Positions 30,461 through 45,589 of a DNA stretch of 64,000 nt are shown piece by piece; within the stretch, counting starts at the first letter, position 1, and the number at the start of each line of letters is the position of its first letter. The DNA comes from Lepturacanthus savala (lineage: Eukaryota; Chordata; Actinopteri; Scombriformes; Trichiuridae): contig CM060464.1 in assembly GCA_030544235.1 (NCBI GenBank), positions 32,569,602 through 32,633,601 on the forward strand. The letters are read 5' to 3'. Made by a program: the position numbers and the translations under genes. The notes below the pieces were generated by a model, which saw only the letters and a program-made list of their open reading frames with translations, was not told the DNA's origin and ran no database searches.

Positions 30461-33400
30461 TTGTTTTCATGTGGTTTGTGTTTTAAAGTTTTTATTGCTC
30501 CATTTGCATTCTCTCGGTCTGAAGAGCACAAAAAGACAAAATGCTATGTAGGCCTAAATAAGTACAATATTTTTATAAACAATCTTATTTACCTTTTACT
30601 ATATGTAAAATGGTATAGTGTGGGATCAGAAATTCACCTGGAAAAGCTATTGTTTTCATGTGGTTTGTGTTTTAAAGTTTTTATTGCTCCATTTGCATTC
30701 TCTCGGTCTGAAGAGCACAAAAAGACAAAATGCTATGTAGGCCTAAATCAGTACAATATTTTTACAGAAAATCTCATTTACCATTTACTATATGTAAAAT
30801 GGTATAGTTTTGGATCAGAAATTCACCTGGAAAAGCTATTGTTTTCATGTGGTTTGTGTTTTAAAGTTTTTATTGCTCCATTTGCATTCTCTCGGTCTGA
30901 AGAGCACAAAAAGACAAAATGCTATGTAGGCCTAAATCAGTACAATATTTTTTATAGAAAATCTTATTTACCTTTTGCTTTATGTGAAATGGTATAGTTT
31001 TGGATCAGAAATTCACCTGGAAAAGCTATTGTTTTCATGTGGTTTGTGTTTTAAAGTTTTTATTGCTCCATTTGCATTCTCTCGGTCTGAAGAGCACAAA
31101 AAGACAAAATGCTATGTAGGCCTAAATCAGTACAATATTTTTACAGAAAATCTCATTTACCATTTACTATATGTGAAATGGTATAGTTTTGGATTAGAAA
31201 TTCACCTGGAAAAACTATTGTTTTCATGTGGTTTGTGTTTTAAAGTTTTTATTGCTCCATATGCATTCTCTCGGTCTGAAGAGCACAAAAAGACAAAATG
31301 CTATGTAGACCTAAATCAGTACAATATTTTTAGAGAAAATCTTATTTACCTTTTACTTTATGTGAAATGGTATAGTTTTGGATCAGACATTCACCTGGAA
31401 AAGCTATTGTTTTCATGTGGTTTGTGTTTTAAAGTTTTTATTGCTCCATATGCATTCTCTCGGTCTGAAGAGCACAAAAAGACAAAAAGCTATGTAGGCC
31501 TAAATAAGTACAATATTTTTATAAACAATCTTATTTACCTTTTACTATATGTAAAATGGTATAGTTTTGGATCAGAAATTCACCTGGAAAAGCTATTGTT
31601 TTCATGTGGTTTGTGTTTTAAAGTTTTTATTGCTCCATTTGCATTCTCTCGGTCTGAAGAGCACAAAAAGACAAAATGCTATGTAGGCCTAAATCAGTAC
31701 AATATTTTTACAGAAAATCTCATTTACCATTTACTATATGTAAAATGGTATAGTTTTGGATCAGAAATTCACCTGGAAAAGCTATTGTTTTCATGTGGTT
31801 TGTGTTTTAACGTTTTTATTGCTCCATATGCATTCTCTCGGTCTGAAGAGCACAAAATGACAAAAAGCTATGTAGGCCTAAATCAGTACAATATTTTTAT
31901 AGAAAATCTTATTTACCTTTTACTTTATTTGAAATGGTATAGTTTTGGATCAGAAATTCACCTGGAAAAGCTATTGTTTTCATGTGGTTTGTGTTTTAAA
32001 GTTTTTATTGCTCCATTTGCATTCTCTCGGTCTGAAGAGCACAAAGAGACAAAATGCTATGTAGGCCTAAATCAGTACAATATTTTTACAGAAAACCTCA
32101 TTTACCATTTACTATATGTGAAATGGTATAGTTTTGGATCAGAAATTCACCTGGAAAAGCTATTGTTTTCATGTGGTTTGTGTTTTAAAGTTTTTATTGC
32201 TCCATATGCATTCTCTCGGTCTGAAGAGCACAAAAAGACAAAATGCTATGTAGACCTAAATCAGTACAATATTTTTATAGAAAATCTTATTTACCTTTTA
32301 CTTTATGTGAAATGGTATAGTTTTGGATCAGAAATTCACCTGGAAAAGCTATTGTTTTCATGTGGTTTGTGTTTTAAAGTTTTTATTGCTCCATTTGCAT
32401 TCTCTCGGTCTGAAGAGCACAAAAAGACAAAATGCTATGTAGGCCTAAATCAGTACAATATTTTTACAGAAAATCTCATTTACCATTTACTATATGTGAA
32501 ATGGTATAGTTTGGGATTAGAAATTCACCTGGAAAAACTATTGTTTTCATGTGGTTTGTGTTTTAAACTTTTTATTGCTCCATATGCATTCTCTCGGTCT
32601 GAAGAGCACAAAAAGACAAAATGCTATGTAGACCTAAATCAGTACAATATTTTTAGAGAAAATCTTATTTACCTTTTACTTTATGTGAAATGGTACAGTT
32701 TTGGATCAGAAATTCACCTGGAAAAGCTATTGTTTTCATGTGGTTTGTGTTTTAAAGTTTTTATTGCTCCATATGCATTCTCTCGGTCTGAAGAGCACAA
32801 AAAGACAAAAAGCTATGTAGGCCTAAATAAGTACAATATTTTTATAAACAATCTTATTTACCTTTTACTATATGTAAAATGGTATAGTTTGGGATGAGAA
32901 ATTCACCTGGAAAAGCTATTGTTTTCATGTGGTTTGTGTTTTAAAGTTTTTATTGCTCCATTTGCATTCTCTCGGTCTGAAGAGCACAAAAAGACAAAAT
33001 GCTATGTAGGCCTAAATCAGTACAATATTTTTACAGAAAATCTCATTTACCATTTACTATATGTGAAATGGTATAGTTTTGGATTAGAAATTCACCTGGA
33101 AAAACTATTGTTTTCATGTGGTTTGTGTTTTAAAGTTTTTATTGCTCCATATGCATTCTCTCGGTCTGAAGAGCACAAAAAGACAAAATGCTATGTAGAC
33201 CTAAATCAGTACAATATTTTTAGAGAAAATCTTATTTACCTTTTACTTTATGTGAAATGGTATAGTTTTGGATCAGAAATTCACCTGGAAAAGCTATTGT
33301 TTTCATGTGGTTTGTGTTTTAAAGTTTTTATTGCTCCATATGCATTCTCTCGGTCTGAAGAGCACAAAAAGACAAAAAGCTATGTAGGCCTAAATAAGTA

Positions 33401-34052
33401 CAATATTTTTATAAACAATCTTATTTACCTTTTACTATATGTAAAATGGTATAGTTTGGGATCAGAAATTCACCTGAAAAAGCTATTGTTTTCATGTGGT
33501 TTGTCTTTTAAAGTTTTTATTGCTCCATATGCATTCTCTCGGTCTGAAGAGCACAAAAAGACAAAAAGCTATGTAGGCCTAAATCAGTACAATATTTTTA
33601 TAAACAATCTTATTTACCTTTTACTTTATGTGAAATGGTATAGTTTTGGATCAGAAATTCACCTGGAAAAGCTATTGTTTTCATGTGGTTTGTGTTTTAA
33701 CGTTTTTATTGCTCCATATGCATTCTCTCGGTCTGAAGAGCACAAAATGACAAAAAGCTATGTAGGCCTAAATCAGTACAATATTTTTATAGAAAATCTT
33801 ATTTACCTTTTACTTTATTTGAAATGGTATAGTTTTGGATCAGAAATTCACCTGGAAAAGCTATTGTTTTCATGTGGTTTGTGTTTTAAAGTTTTTATTG
33901 CTCCATTTGCATTCTCTCGGTCTGAAGAGCACAAAGAGACAAAATGCTATGTAGGCCTAAATCAGTACAATATTTTTACAGAAAACCTCATTTACCATTT
34001 ACTATATGTGAAATGGTATAGTTTTGGATCAGAAATTCACCTGGAAAAGCTA

Positions 34053-35400
34053 TTGTTTTCATGTGGTTTGTGTTTTAAAGTTTTTATTGCTCCATATGCA
34101 TTCTCTCGGTCTGAAGAGCACAAAAAGACAAAATGCTATGTAGACCTAAATCAGTACAATATTTTTAGAGAAAATCTTATTTACCTTTTACTTTATGTGA
34201 AATGGTACAGTTTTGGATCAGAAATTCACCTGGAAAAGCTATTGTTTTCATGTGGTTTGTGTTTTAAAGTTTTTATTGCTCCATATGCATTCTCTCGGTC
34301 TGAAGAGCACAAAAAGACAAAAAGCTATGTAGGCCTAAATAAGTACAATATTTTTATAAACAATCTTATTTACCTTTTACTATATGTAAAATGGTATAGT
34401 TTGGGATGAGAAATTCACCTGGAAAAGCTATTGTTTTCATGTGGTTTGTGTTTTAAAGTTTTTATTGCTCCATTTGCATTCTCTCGGTCTGAAGAGCACA
34501 AAAAGACAAAATGCTATGTAGGCCTAAATCAGTACAATATTTTTACAGAAAATCTCAGTTACCATTTACTATATGTAAAATGGTATAGTTTTGTATCAGA
34601 AATTCACCTGGAAAAGCTATTGTTTTCATGTGGTTTGTGTTTTAAAGTTTTTATTGCTCCATATGCATTCTCTCGGTCTGAAGAGCACAAAAAGACAAAA
34701 AGCTATGTAGGCCTAAATAAGTACAATATTTTTATAAACAATCTTATTTACCTTTTACTATATGTAAAATGGTATAGTTTGGGATGAGAAATTCACCTGG
34801 AAAAGCTATTGTTTTCATGTGGTTTGTGTTTTAAAGTTTTTATTGCTCCATTTGCATTCTCTCGGTCTGAAGAGCACAAAAAGACAAAATGCTATGTAGG
34901 CCTAAATCAGTACAATATTTTTACAGAAAATCTCAGTTACCATTTACTATATGTAAAATGGTATAGTTTTGTATCAGAAATTCACCTGGAAAAGCTATTG
35001 TTTTCATGTGGTTTGTGTTTTAAAGTTTTTATTGCTCCATATGCATTCTCTCGGTCTGAAGAGCACAAAAAGACAAAAAGCTATGTAGGCCTAAATAAGT
35101 ACAATATTTTTATAAACAATCTTATTTACCTTTTACTATATGTAAAATGGTATAGTTTGGGATGAGAAATTCACCTGGAAAAGCTATTGTTTTCATGTGG
35201 TTTGTGTTTTAAAGTTTTTATTGCTCCATTTGCATTCTCTCGGTCTGAAGAGCACAAAAAGACAAAATGCTATGTAGGCCTAAATCAGTACAATATTTTT
35301 ACAGAAAATCTCAGTTACCATTTACTATATGTAAAATGGTATAGTTTTGTATCAGAAATTCACCTGGAAAAGCTATTGTTTTCATGTGGTTTGTGTTTTA
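34053..35400 (+). repeat. 378-bp dimer repeated three times
   Basis: A rare pair of variants (TCTCAGTTACC with TTTTGTATCAG) appears at about 34553, 34931 and 35309, exactly 378 bp (two monomers) apart, with otherwise identical partners. Confidence 0.85.
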
Positions 35401-38325
35401 AAGTTTTTATTGCTCCATATGCATTCTCTCTGTCTGAAGAGCACAAAAAGACAAAATGCTATGTAGACCTAAATCAGTACAATATTTTTATAGAAAATCT
35501 TATTTACCTTTTACTTTATGTGAAATAGTATAGTTTTGGATCAGAAATTCACCTGGAAAAGCTATTGTTTTCATGTGGTTTGTGTTTTAAAGTTTTTATT
35601 GCTCCATATGCATTCTCTCGGTCTGAAGAGCACAAAATGACAAAAAGCTATGTAGGCCTAAATCAGTACAATATTTTTACAGAAAATCTCATTTACCATT
35701 TACTATATGTAAAATGGTATAGTTTTGGATCAGAAATTCACCTGGAAAAGCTATTGTTTTCATGTGGTTTGTGTTTTAAAGTTTTTATTGCTCCATATGC
35801 ATTCTCTCGGTCTGAAGAGCACAAAAAGACAAAATGCTATGTAGACCTAAATCAGTACAATATTTTTATAGAAAATCTTATTTACCTTTTACTTTATGTG
35901 AAATGGTATAGTTTTGGATCAGAAATTCACCTGGAAAAGCTATTGTTTTCATGTGGTTTGTGTTTTAAAGTTTTTATTGCTCCATTTGCATTCTCTCGGT
36001 CTGAAGAGCACAAAAAGACAAAATGCTATGTAGACCTAAATCAGTACAATATTTTTACAGAAAATCTCATTTACCATTTACTATATGTGAAATGGTATAG
36101 TTTTGGATTAGAAATTCACCTGGAAAAACTATTGTTTTCATGTGGTTTGTGTTTTAAAGTTTTTATTGCTCCATATGCATTCTCTCGGTCTGAAGAGCAC
36201 AAAAAGACAAAATGCTATGTAGACCTAAATCAGTACAATATTTTTAGAGAAAATCTTATTTACCTTTTACTTTATGTGAAATGGTATAGTTTTGGATCAG
36301 AAATTCACCTGGAAAAGCTATTGTTTTCATGTGGTTTGTGTTTTAAAGTTTTTATTGCTCCATATGCATTCTCTCGGTCTGAAGAGCACAAAAAGACAAA
36401 AAGCTATGTAGGCCTAAATCAGTACAATATTTTTATAAACAATCTTATTTACCTTTTACTTTATGTGAAATGGTATAGTTTTGGATCAGAAATTCACCTG
36501 GAAAAGCTATTGTTTTCATGTGGTTTGTGTTTTAAAGTTTTTATTGCTCCATATGCATTCTCTCGGTCTGAAGAGCACAAAAAGACAAAAAGCTATGTAG
36601 GCCTAAATAAGTACAATATTTTTATAAACAATCTTATTTACCTTTTACTATATGTAAAATGGTATAGTTTGGGATGAGAAATTCACCTGGAAAAGCTATT
36701 GTTTTCATGTGGTTTGTGTTTTAAAGTTTTTATTGCTCCATTTGCATTCTCTCGGTCTGAAGAGCACAAAAAGACAAAATGCTATGTAGGCCTAAATCAG
36801 TACAATATTTTTACAGAAAATCTCATTTACCATTTACTATATGTGAAATGGTATAGTTTTGGATTAGAAATTCACCTGGAAAAACTATTGTTTTCATGTG
36901 GTTTGTGTTTTAAAGTTTTTATTGCTCCATATGCATTCTCTCGGTCTGAAGAGCACAAAAAGACAAAATGCTATGTAGACCTAAATCAGTACAATATTTT
37001 TAGAGAAAATCTTATTTACCTTTTACTTTATGTGAAATGGTATAGTTTTGGATCAGAAATTCACCTGGAAAAGCTATTGTTTTCATGTGGTTTGTGTTTT
37101 AAAGTTTTTATTGCTCCATTTGCATTCTCTCGGTCTGAAGAGCACAAAAAGACAAAATGCTATGTAGACCTAAATCAGTACAATATTTTTAGAGAAAATC
37201 TTATTTACCTTTTACTTTATGTGAAATGGTATAGTTTTGGATCAGAAATTCACCTGGAAAAGCTATTGTTTTCATGTGGTTTGTGTTTTAAAGTTTTTAT
37301 TGCTCCATATGCATTCTCTCGGTCTGAAGAGCACAAAAAGACAAAAAGCTATGTAGGCCTAAATCAGTACAATATTTTTATAGAAAGTCTTATTTACCTT
37401 TTACTTTATGTGAAATGGTATAGTTTTGGATCAGAAATTCACCTGGAAAAGCTATTGTTTTCATGTGGTTTGTGTTTTAAAGTTTTTATTGCTCCATTTT
37501 TGCATTCTCTCGGTCTGAAGAGCACAAAAAGACAAAATGCTATGTAGGCCTAAATAAGTACAATATTTTTATAAACAATCTTATTTACCTTTTACTATAT
37601 GTAAAATGGTATAGTTTGGGATCAGAAATTCACCTGGAAAAGCTATTGTTTTCATGTGGTTTGTGTTTTAAAGTTTTTATTGCTCCATTTGCATTCTCTC
37701 GGTCTGAAGAGCACAAAAAGACAAAATGCTATGTAGGCCTAAATAAGTACAATATTTTTATAAACAATCTTATTTACCTTTTACTATATGTAAAATGGTA
37801 TAGTTTGGGATCAGAAATTCACCTGGAAAAGCTATTGTTTTCATGTGGTTTGTGTTTTAAAGTTTTTATTGCTCCATTTGCATTCTCTCGGTCTGAAGAG
37901 CACAAAAAGACAAAATGCTATGTAGGCCTAAATCAGTACAATATTTTTATAGAAAATCTTATTTACCTTTTACTTTATGTGAAATGGTATAGTTTTGGAT
38001 CAGAAATTCACCTGGAAAAGCTATTGTTTTCATGTGGTTTGTGTTTTAAAGTTTTTATTGCTCCATATGCATTCTCTCGGTCTGAAGAGCACAAAAAGAC
38101 AAAATGCTATGTAGACCTAAATCAGTACAATATTTTTATAGAAAATCTTATTTACCTTTTACTTTATGTGAAATGGTATAGTTTTGGATCAGAAATTCAC
38201 CTGGAAAAGCTATTGTTTTCATGTGGTTTGTGTTTTAATGTTTTTATTGCTCCATATGCATTCTCTCGGTCTGAAGAGCACAAAAAGACAAAAAGCTATG
38301 TAGGCCTAAATACGTACAATATTTT

Positions 38326-38375
38326 TATAAACAAAAAAACTTGCACCAAACTTGTACTGATTTTAGGCCTAAATC
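38326..38375 (+). repeat. Aberrant monomer with foreign insert
   Basis: After TTTTTATAAACAA the unit is interrupted by AAAAACTTGCACCAAACTTG and a few more bases, then restarts at AGGCCTAAATCAGTAC. It is the only clear non-satellite insert seen in the main array. Confidence 0.8.
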
Positions 38376-38605
38376 AGTACAATATTTTTACAGAAAATCT
38401 CATTTACCATTTACTATATGTGAAATGGTATAGTTTTGGATTAGAAATTCACCTGGAAAAACTATTGTTTTCATGTGGTTTGTGTTTTAAAGTTTTTATT
38501 GCTCCATATGCATTCTCTCGGTCTGAAGAGCACAAAAAGACAAAATGCTATGTAGACCTAAATCAGTACAATATTTTTAGAGAAAATCTTATTTACCTTT
38601 TACTT

Positions 38606-38640
38606 TATGTGAAATTACCATTTACTATATGTGAAATGGT
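38606..38640 (+). repeat. Aberrant monomer with partial internal duplication
   Basis: TTTATGTGAAAT is followed directly by TACCATTTACTATATGTGAAATGG, so about 23 bp of the unit is present twice in two variant forms. This is the trace of an out-of-register exchange. Confidence 0.8.
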
Positions 38641-41159
38641 ATAGTTTTGGATTAGAAATTCACCTGGAAAAACTATTGTTTTCATGTGGTTTGTGTTTTA
38701 AAGTTTTTATTGCTCCATATGCATTCTCTCGGTCTGAAGAGCACAAAAAGACAAAATGCTATGTAGACCTAAATCAGTACAATATTTTTAGAGAAAATCT
38801 TATTTACCTTTTACTTTATGTGAAATGGTATAGTTTTGGATCAGAAATTCACCTGGAAAAGCTATTGTTTTCATGTGGTTTGTGTTTTAAAGTTTTTATT
38901 GCTCCATTTGCATTCTCTCGGTCTGAAGAGCACAAAAAGACAAAATGCTATGTAGGCCTAAATCAGTACAATATTTTTACAGAAAATCTCATTTACCATT
39001 TACTATATGTGAAATGGTATAGTTTTGGATTAGAAATTCACCTGGAAAAACTATTGTTTTCATGTGGTTTGTGTTTTAAAGTTTTTATTGCTCCATATGC
39101 ATTCTCTCGGTCTGAAGAGCACAAAAAGACAAAATGCTATGTAGACCTAAATCAGTACAATATTTTTAGAGAAAATCTTATTTACCTTTTACTTTATGTG
39201 AAATGGTATAGTTTTGGATCAGAAATTCACCTGGAAAAGCTATTGTTTTCATGTGGTTTGTGTTTTAAAGTTTTTATTGCTCCATATGCATTCTCTCGGT
39301 CTGAAGAGCACAAAAAGACAAAAAGCTATGTAGGCCTAAATCAGTACAATATTTTTATAAACAATCTTATTTACCTTTTACTTTATGTGAAATGGTATAG
39401 TTTTGGATCAGAAATTCACCTGGAAAAGCTATTGTTTTCATGTGGTTTGTGTTTTAAAGTTTTTATTGCTCCATATGCATTCTCTCGGTCTGAAGAGCAC
39501 AAAAAGACAAAAAGCTATGTAGGCCTAAATAAGTACAATATTTTTATAAACAATCTTATTTACCTTTTACTATATGTAAAATGGTATAGTTTGGGATGAG
39601 AAATTCACCTGGAAAAGCTATTGTTTTCATGTGGTTTGTGTTTTAAAGTTTTTATTGCTCCATTTGCATTCTCTCGGTCTGAAGAGCACAAAAAGACAAA
39701 ATGCTATGTAGGCCTAAATCAGTACAATATTTTTACAGAAAATCTCATTTACCATTTACTATATGTGAAATGGTATAGTTTTGGATTAGAAATTCACCTG
39801 GAAAAACTATTGTTTTCATGTGGTTTGTGTTTTAAAGTTTTTATTGCTCCATATGCATTCTCTCGGTCTGAAGAGCACAAAAAGACAAAAAGCTATGTAG
39901 GCCTAAATCAGTACAATATTTTTATAGAAAGTCTTATTTACCTTTTACTTTATGTGAAATGGTATAGTTTTGGATCAGAAATTCACCTGGAAAAGCTATT
40001 GTTTTCATGTGGTTTGTGTTTTAAAGTTTTTATTGCTCCATTTTTGCATTCTCTCGGTCTGAAGAGCACAAAAAGACAAAATGCTATGTAGGCCTAAATA
40101 AGTACAATATTTTTATAAACAATCTTATTTACCTTTTACTATATGTAAAATGGTATAGTTTGGGATCAGAAATTCACCTGGAAAAGCTATTGTTTTCATG
40201 TGGTTTGTGTTTTAAAGTTTTTATTGCTCCATTTGCATTCTCTCGGTCTGAAGAGCACAAAAAGACAAAATGCTATGTAGGCCTAAATAAGTACAATATT
40301 TTTATAAACAATCTTATTTACCTTTTACTATATGTAAAATGGTATAGTTTGGGATCAGAAATTCACCTGGAAAAGCTATTGTTTTCATGTGGTTTGTGTT
40401 TTAAAGTTTTTATTGCTCCATTTGCATTCTCTCGGTCTGAAGAGCACAAAAAGACAAAATGCTATGTAGGCCTAAATCAGTACAATATTTTTATAGAAAA
40501 TCTTATTTACCTTTTACTTTATGTGAAATGGTATAGTTTTGGATCAGAAATTCACCTGGAAAAGCTATTGTTTTCATGTGGTTTGTGTTTTAAAGTTTTT
40601 ATTGCTCCATATGCATTCTCTCGGTCTGAAGAGCACAAAAAGACAAAATGCTATGTAGACCTAAATCAGTACAATATTTTTAGAGAAAATCTTATTTACC
40701 TTTTACTTTATGTGAAATGGTATAGTTTTGGATCAGAAATTCACCTGGAAAAGCTATTGTTTTCATGTGGTTTGTGTTTTAAAGTTTTTATTGCTCCATA
40801 TGCATTCTCTCGGTCTGAAGAGCACAAAAAGACAAAATGCTATGTAGGCCTAAATCAGTACAATATTTTTATAGAAAATCTTATTTACCTTTTACTTTAT
40901 GTGAAATGGTATAGTTTTGGATCAGAAATTCACCTGGAAAAGCTATTGTTTTCATGTGGTTTGTGTTTTAAAGTTTTTATTGCTCCATATGCATTCTCTC
41001 GGTCTGAAGAGCACAAAAAGACAAAATGCTATGTAGACCTAAATCAGTACAATATTTTTAGAGAAAATCTTATTTACCTTTTACTTTATGTGAAATGGTA
41101 TAGTTTTGGATCAGAAATTCACCTGGAAAAGCTATTGTTTTCATGTGGTTTGTGTTTTA

Positions 41160-44100
41160 AAGTTTTTATTGCTCCATATGCATTCTCTCGGTCTGAAGAG
41201 CACAAAAAGACAAAATGCTATGTAGGCCTAAATCAGTACAATATTTTTACAGAAAATCTCATTTACCATTTACTATATGTAAAATGGTATAGTTTTGGAT
41301 CAGAAATTCACCTGGAAAAGCTATTGTTTTCATGTGGTTTGTGTTTTAAAGTTTTTATTGCTCCATATGCATTCTCTCGGTCTGAAGAGCACAAAAAGAC
41401 GAAATGCTATGTAGGCCTAAATCAGTACAATATTTTTACAGAAAATCTCATTTACCATTTACTATATGTAAAATTGTATAGTTTTGGATCAGAAATTCAC
41501 CTGGAAAAGCTAATGTTTTCATGTGCTTTGTGTTTTAAAGTTTTTATTGCTCCATATGCATTCTCTCGGTCTGAAGAGCACAAAAAGACAAAATGCTATG
41601 TAGACCTAAATCAGTACAATATTTTTATAGAAAATCTTATTTACCTTTTACTTTATGTGAAATGGTATAGTTTTGGATCAGAAATTCACATGGAAAAGCT
41701 ATTGTTTTCATGTGGTTTGTGTTTTAAAGTTTTTATTGCTCCATATGCATTCTCTCGGTCTGAAGAGCACAAAAAGACGAAATGCTATGTAGGCCTAAAT
41801 CAGTACAATATTTTTACAGAAAATCTCATTTACCATTTACTATATGTAAAATTGTATAGTTTTGGATCAGAAATTCACCTGGAAAAGCTATTGTTTTCAT
41901 GTGGTTTGTGTTTTAAAGTTTTTATTGCTCCATATGCATTCTCTCGGTCTGAAGAGCACAAAAAGACAAAATGCTATGTAGACCTAAATCAGTACAATAT
42001 TTTTATAGAAAATCTTATTTACCTTTTACTTTATGTGAAATGGTATAGTTTTGGATCAGAAATTCACATGGAAAAGCTATTGTTTTCATGTGGTTTGTGT
42101 TTTAAAGTTTTTATTGCTCCATATGCATTCTCTCGGTCTGAAGAGCACAAAAAGACAAAAAGCTATGTAGGCCTAAATACGTACAATATTTTTATAAACA
42201 ATCTTATTTACCTTTTACTATATGTAAAATGGTATAGTTTGGGATCAGAAATTCACCTGGAAAAGCTATTGTTTTCATGTGGTTTGTGTTTTAAAGTTTT
42301 TATTGCTCCATTTGCATTCTCTCGGTCTGAAGAGCACAAAAAGACAAAATGCTATGTAGGCCTAAATCAGTACAATATTTTTACAGAAAATCTCATTTAC
42401 CATTTACTATATGTAAAATGGTATAGTTTTGGATCAGAAATTCACCTGGAAAAGCTATTGTTTTCATGTGGTTTGTGTTTTAAAGTTTTTATTGCTCCAT
42501 ATGCATTCTCTCGGTCTGAAGAGCACAAAAAGACAAAAAGCTATGTAGGCCTAAATCAGTACAATATTTTTATAGAAAATCTTATTTACCTTTTACTTTA
42601 TGTGAAATGGTATAGTTTTGGATCAGAAATTCACCTGGAAAAGCTATTGTTTTCATGTGGTTTGTGTTTTAAAGTTTTTATTGCTCCATTTGCATTCTCT
42701 CGGTCTGAAGAGCACAAAAAGACAAAATGCTATGTAGGCCTAAATAAGTACAATATTTTTATAAACAATCTTATTTACCTTTTACTATATGTAAAATGGT
42801 ATAGTTTGGGATCAGAAATTCACCTGGAAAAGCTATTGTTTTCATGTGGTTTGTGTTTTAAAGTTTTTATTGCTCCATTTGCATTCTCTCGGTCTGAAGA
42901 GCACAAAAAGACAAAATGCTATGTAGGCCTAAATAAGTACAATATTTTTATAAACAATCTTATTTACCTTTTACTATATGTAAAATGGTATAGTTTGGGA
43001 TCAGAAATTCACCTGGAAAAGCTATTGTTTTCATGTGGTTTGTGTTTTAAAGTTTTTATTGCTCCCTTTGCATTCTCTCGGTCTGAAGAGCACAAAAAGA
43101 CAAAATGCTATGTAGGCCTAAATCAGTACAATATTTTTATAGAAAATCTTATTTACCTTTTACTTTATGTGAAATGGTATAGTTTTGGATCAGAAATTCA
43201 CCTGGAAAAGCTATTGTTTTCATGTGGTTTGTGTTTTAAAGTTTTTATTGCTCCATATGCATTCTCTCGGTCTGAAGAGCACAAAAAGACAAAATGCTAT
43301 GTAGGCCTAAATCAGTACAATATTTTTACAGAAAATCTCATTTACCATTTACTATATGTAAAATGGTATAGTTTTGGATCAGAAATTCACCTGGAAAAGC
43401 TATTGTTTTCATGTGGTTTGTGTTTTAAAGTTTTTATTGCTCCATATGCATTCTCTCGGTCTGAAGAGCACAAAAAGACGAAATGCTATGTAGGCCTAAA
43501 TCAGTACAATATTTTTACAGAAAATCTCATTTACCATTTACTATATGTAAAATTGTATAGTTTTGGATCAGAAATTCACCTGGAAAAGCTATTGTTTTCA
43601 TGTGCTTTGTGTTTTAAAGTTTTTATTGCTCCATATGCATTCTCTCGGTCTGAAGAGCACAAAAAGACAAAATGCTATGTAGACCTAAATCAGTACAATA
43701 TTTTTATAGAAAATCTTATTTACCTTTTACTTTATGTGAAATGGTATAGTTTTGGATCAGAAATTCACATGGAAAAGCTATTGTTTTCATGTGGTTTGTG
43801 TTTTAAAGTTTTTATTGCTCCATATGCATTCTCTCGGTCTGAAGAGCACAAAAAGACGAAATGCTATGTAGGCCTAAATCAGTACAATATTTTTACAGAA
43901 AATCTCATTTACCATTTACTATATGTAAAATTGTATAGTTTTGGATCAGAAATTCACCTGGAAAAGCTATTGTTTTCATGTGGTTTGTGTTTTAAAGTTT
44001 TTATTGCTCCATATGCATTCTCTCGGTCTGAAGAGCACAAAAAGACAAAATGCTATGTAGACCTAAATCAGTACAATATTTTTATAGAAAATCTTATTTA

Positions 44101-44320
44101 CCTTTTACTTTATGTGAAATGGTATAGTTTTGGATCAGAAATTCACATGGAAAAGCTATTGTTTTCATGTGGTTTGTGTTTTAAAGTTTTTATTGCTCCA
44201 TATGCATTCTCTCGGTCTGAAGAGCACAAAAAGACAAAAAGCTATGTAGGCCTAAATACGTACAATATTTTTATAAACAATCTTATTTACCTTTTACTAT
44301 ATGTAAAATGGTATAGTTTG
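41160..44320 (+). repeat. 11-monomer higher-order repeat (2079 bp), two copies
   Basis: Rare variants recur exactly 2079 bp apart: GACGAAATGC at 41401 and 43480, CATGTGCTTTG at 41521 and 43600, CACATGG at 41687 and 43766 and again at 42065 and 44144, and AAATACGTAC at about 42174 and 44253. The copies have one visible difference in this stretch, at 41512 (TAATG in copy 1, TATTG in copy 2). Confidence 0.85.
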
Positions 44321-45589
44321 GGATCAGAAATTCACCTGGAAAAGCTATTGTTTTCATGTGGTTTGTGTTTTAAAGTTTTTATTGCTCCATTTGCATTCTC
44401 TCGGTCTGAAGAGCACAAAAAGACAAAATGCTATGTAGGCCTAAATCAGTACAATATTTTTACAGAAAATCTCATTTACCATTTACTATATGTAAAATGG
44501 TATAGTTTTGGATCAGAAATTCACCTGGAAAAGCTATTGTTTTCATGTGGTTTGTGTTTTAAAGTTTTTATTGCTCCATATGCATTCTCTCGGTCTGAAG
44601 AGCACAAAAAGACAAAAAGCTATGTAGGCCTAAATCAGTACAATATTTTTATAAACAATCTTATTTACCTTTTACTTTATGTGAAATGGTATAGTTTTGG
44701 ATCAGAAATTGACCTGGAAAAGCTATTGTTTTCATGTGGTTTGTGTTTTAAAGTTTTTATTGCTCCATTTGCATTCTCTCGGTCTGAAGAGCACAAAAAG
44801 ACAAAATGCTATGTAGGCCTAAATAAGTACAATATTTTTATAAACAATCTTATTTACCTTTTACTATATGTAAAATGGTATAGTTTGGGATCAGAAATTC
44901 ACCTGGAAAAGCTATTGTTTTCATGTGGTTTGTGTTTTAAAGTTTTTATTGCTCCCTTTGCATTCTCTCGGTCTGAAGAGCACAAAAAGACAAAATGCTA
45001 TGTAGGCCTAAATCAGTACAATATTTTTATAGAAAATCTTATTTACCTTTTACTTTATGTGAAATGGTATAGTTTTGGATCAGAAATTCACCTGGAAAAG
45101 CTATTGTTTTCATGTGGTTTGTGTTTTAAAGTTTTTATTGCTCCATTTGCATTCTCTCGGTCTGAAGAGCACAAAAAGACAAAATGCTATGTAGGCCTAA
45201 ATCAGTACAATATTTTTACAGAAAATCTCATTTACCATTTACTATATGTGAAATGGTATAGTTTTGGATTAGAAATTCACCTGGAAAAACTATTGTTTTC
45301 ATGTGGTTTGTGTTTTAAAGTTTTTATTGCTCCATATGCATTCTCTCGGTCTGAAGAGCACAAAAAGACAAAATGCTATGTAGACCTAAATCAGTACAAT
45401 ATTTTTAGAGAAAATCTTATTTACCTTTTACTTTATGTGAAATGGTATAGTTTTGGATCAGAAATTCACCTGGAAAAGCTATTGTTTTCATGTGGTTTGT
45501 GTTTTAAAGTTTTTATTGCTCCATATGCATTCTCTCGGTCTGAAGAGCACAAAAAGACAAAAAGCTATGTAGGCCTAAATAAGTACAAT

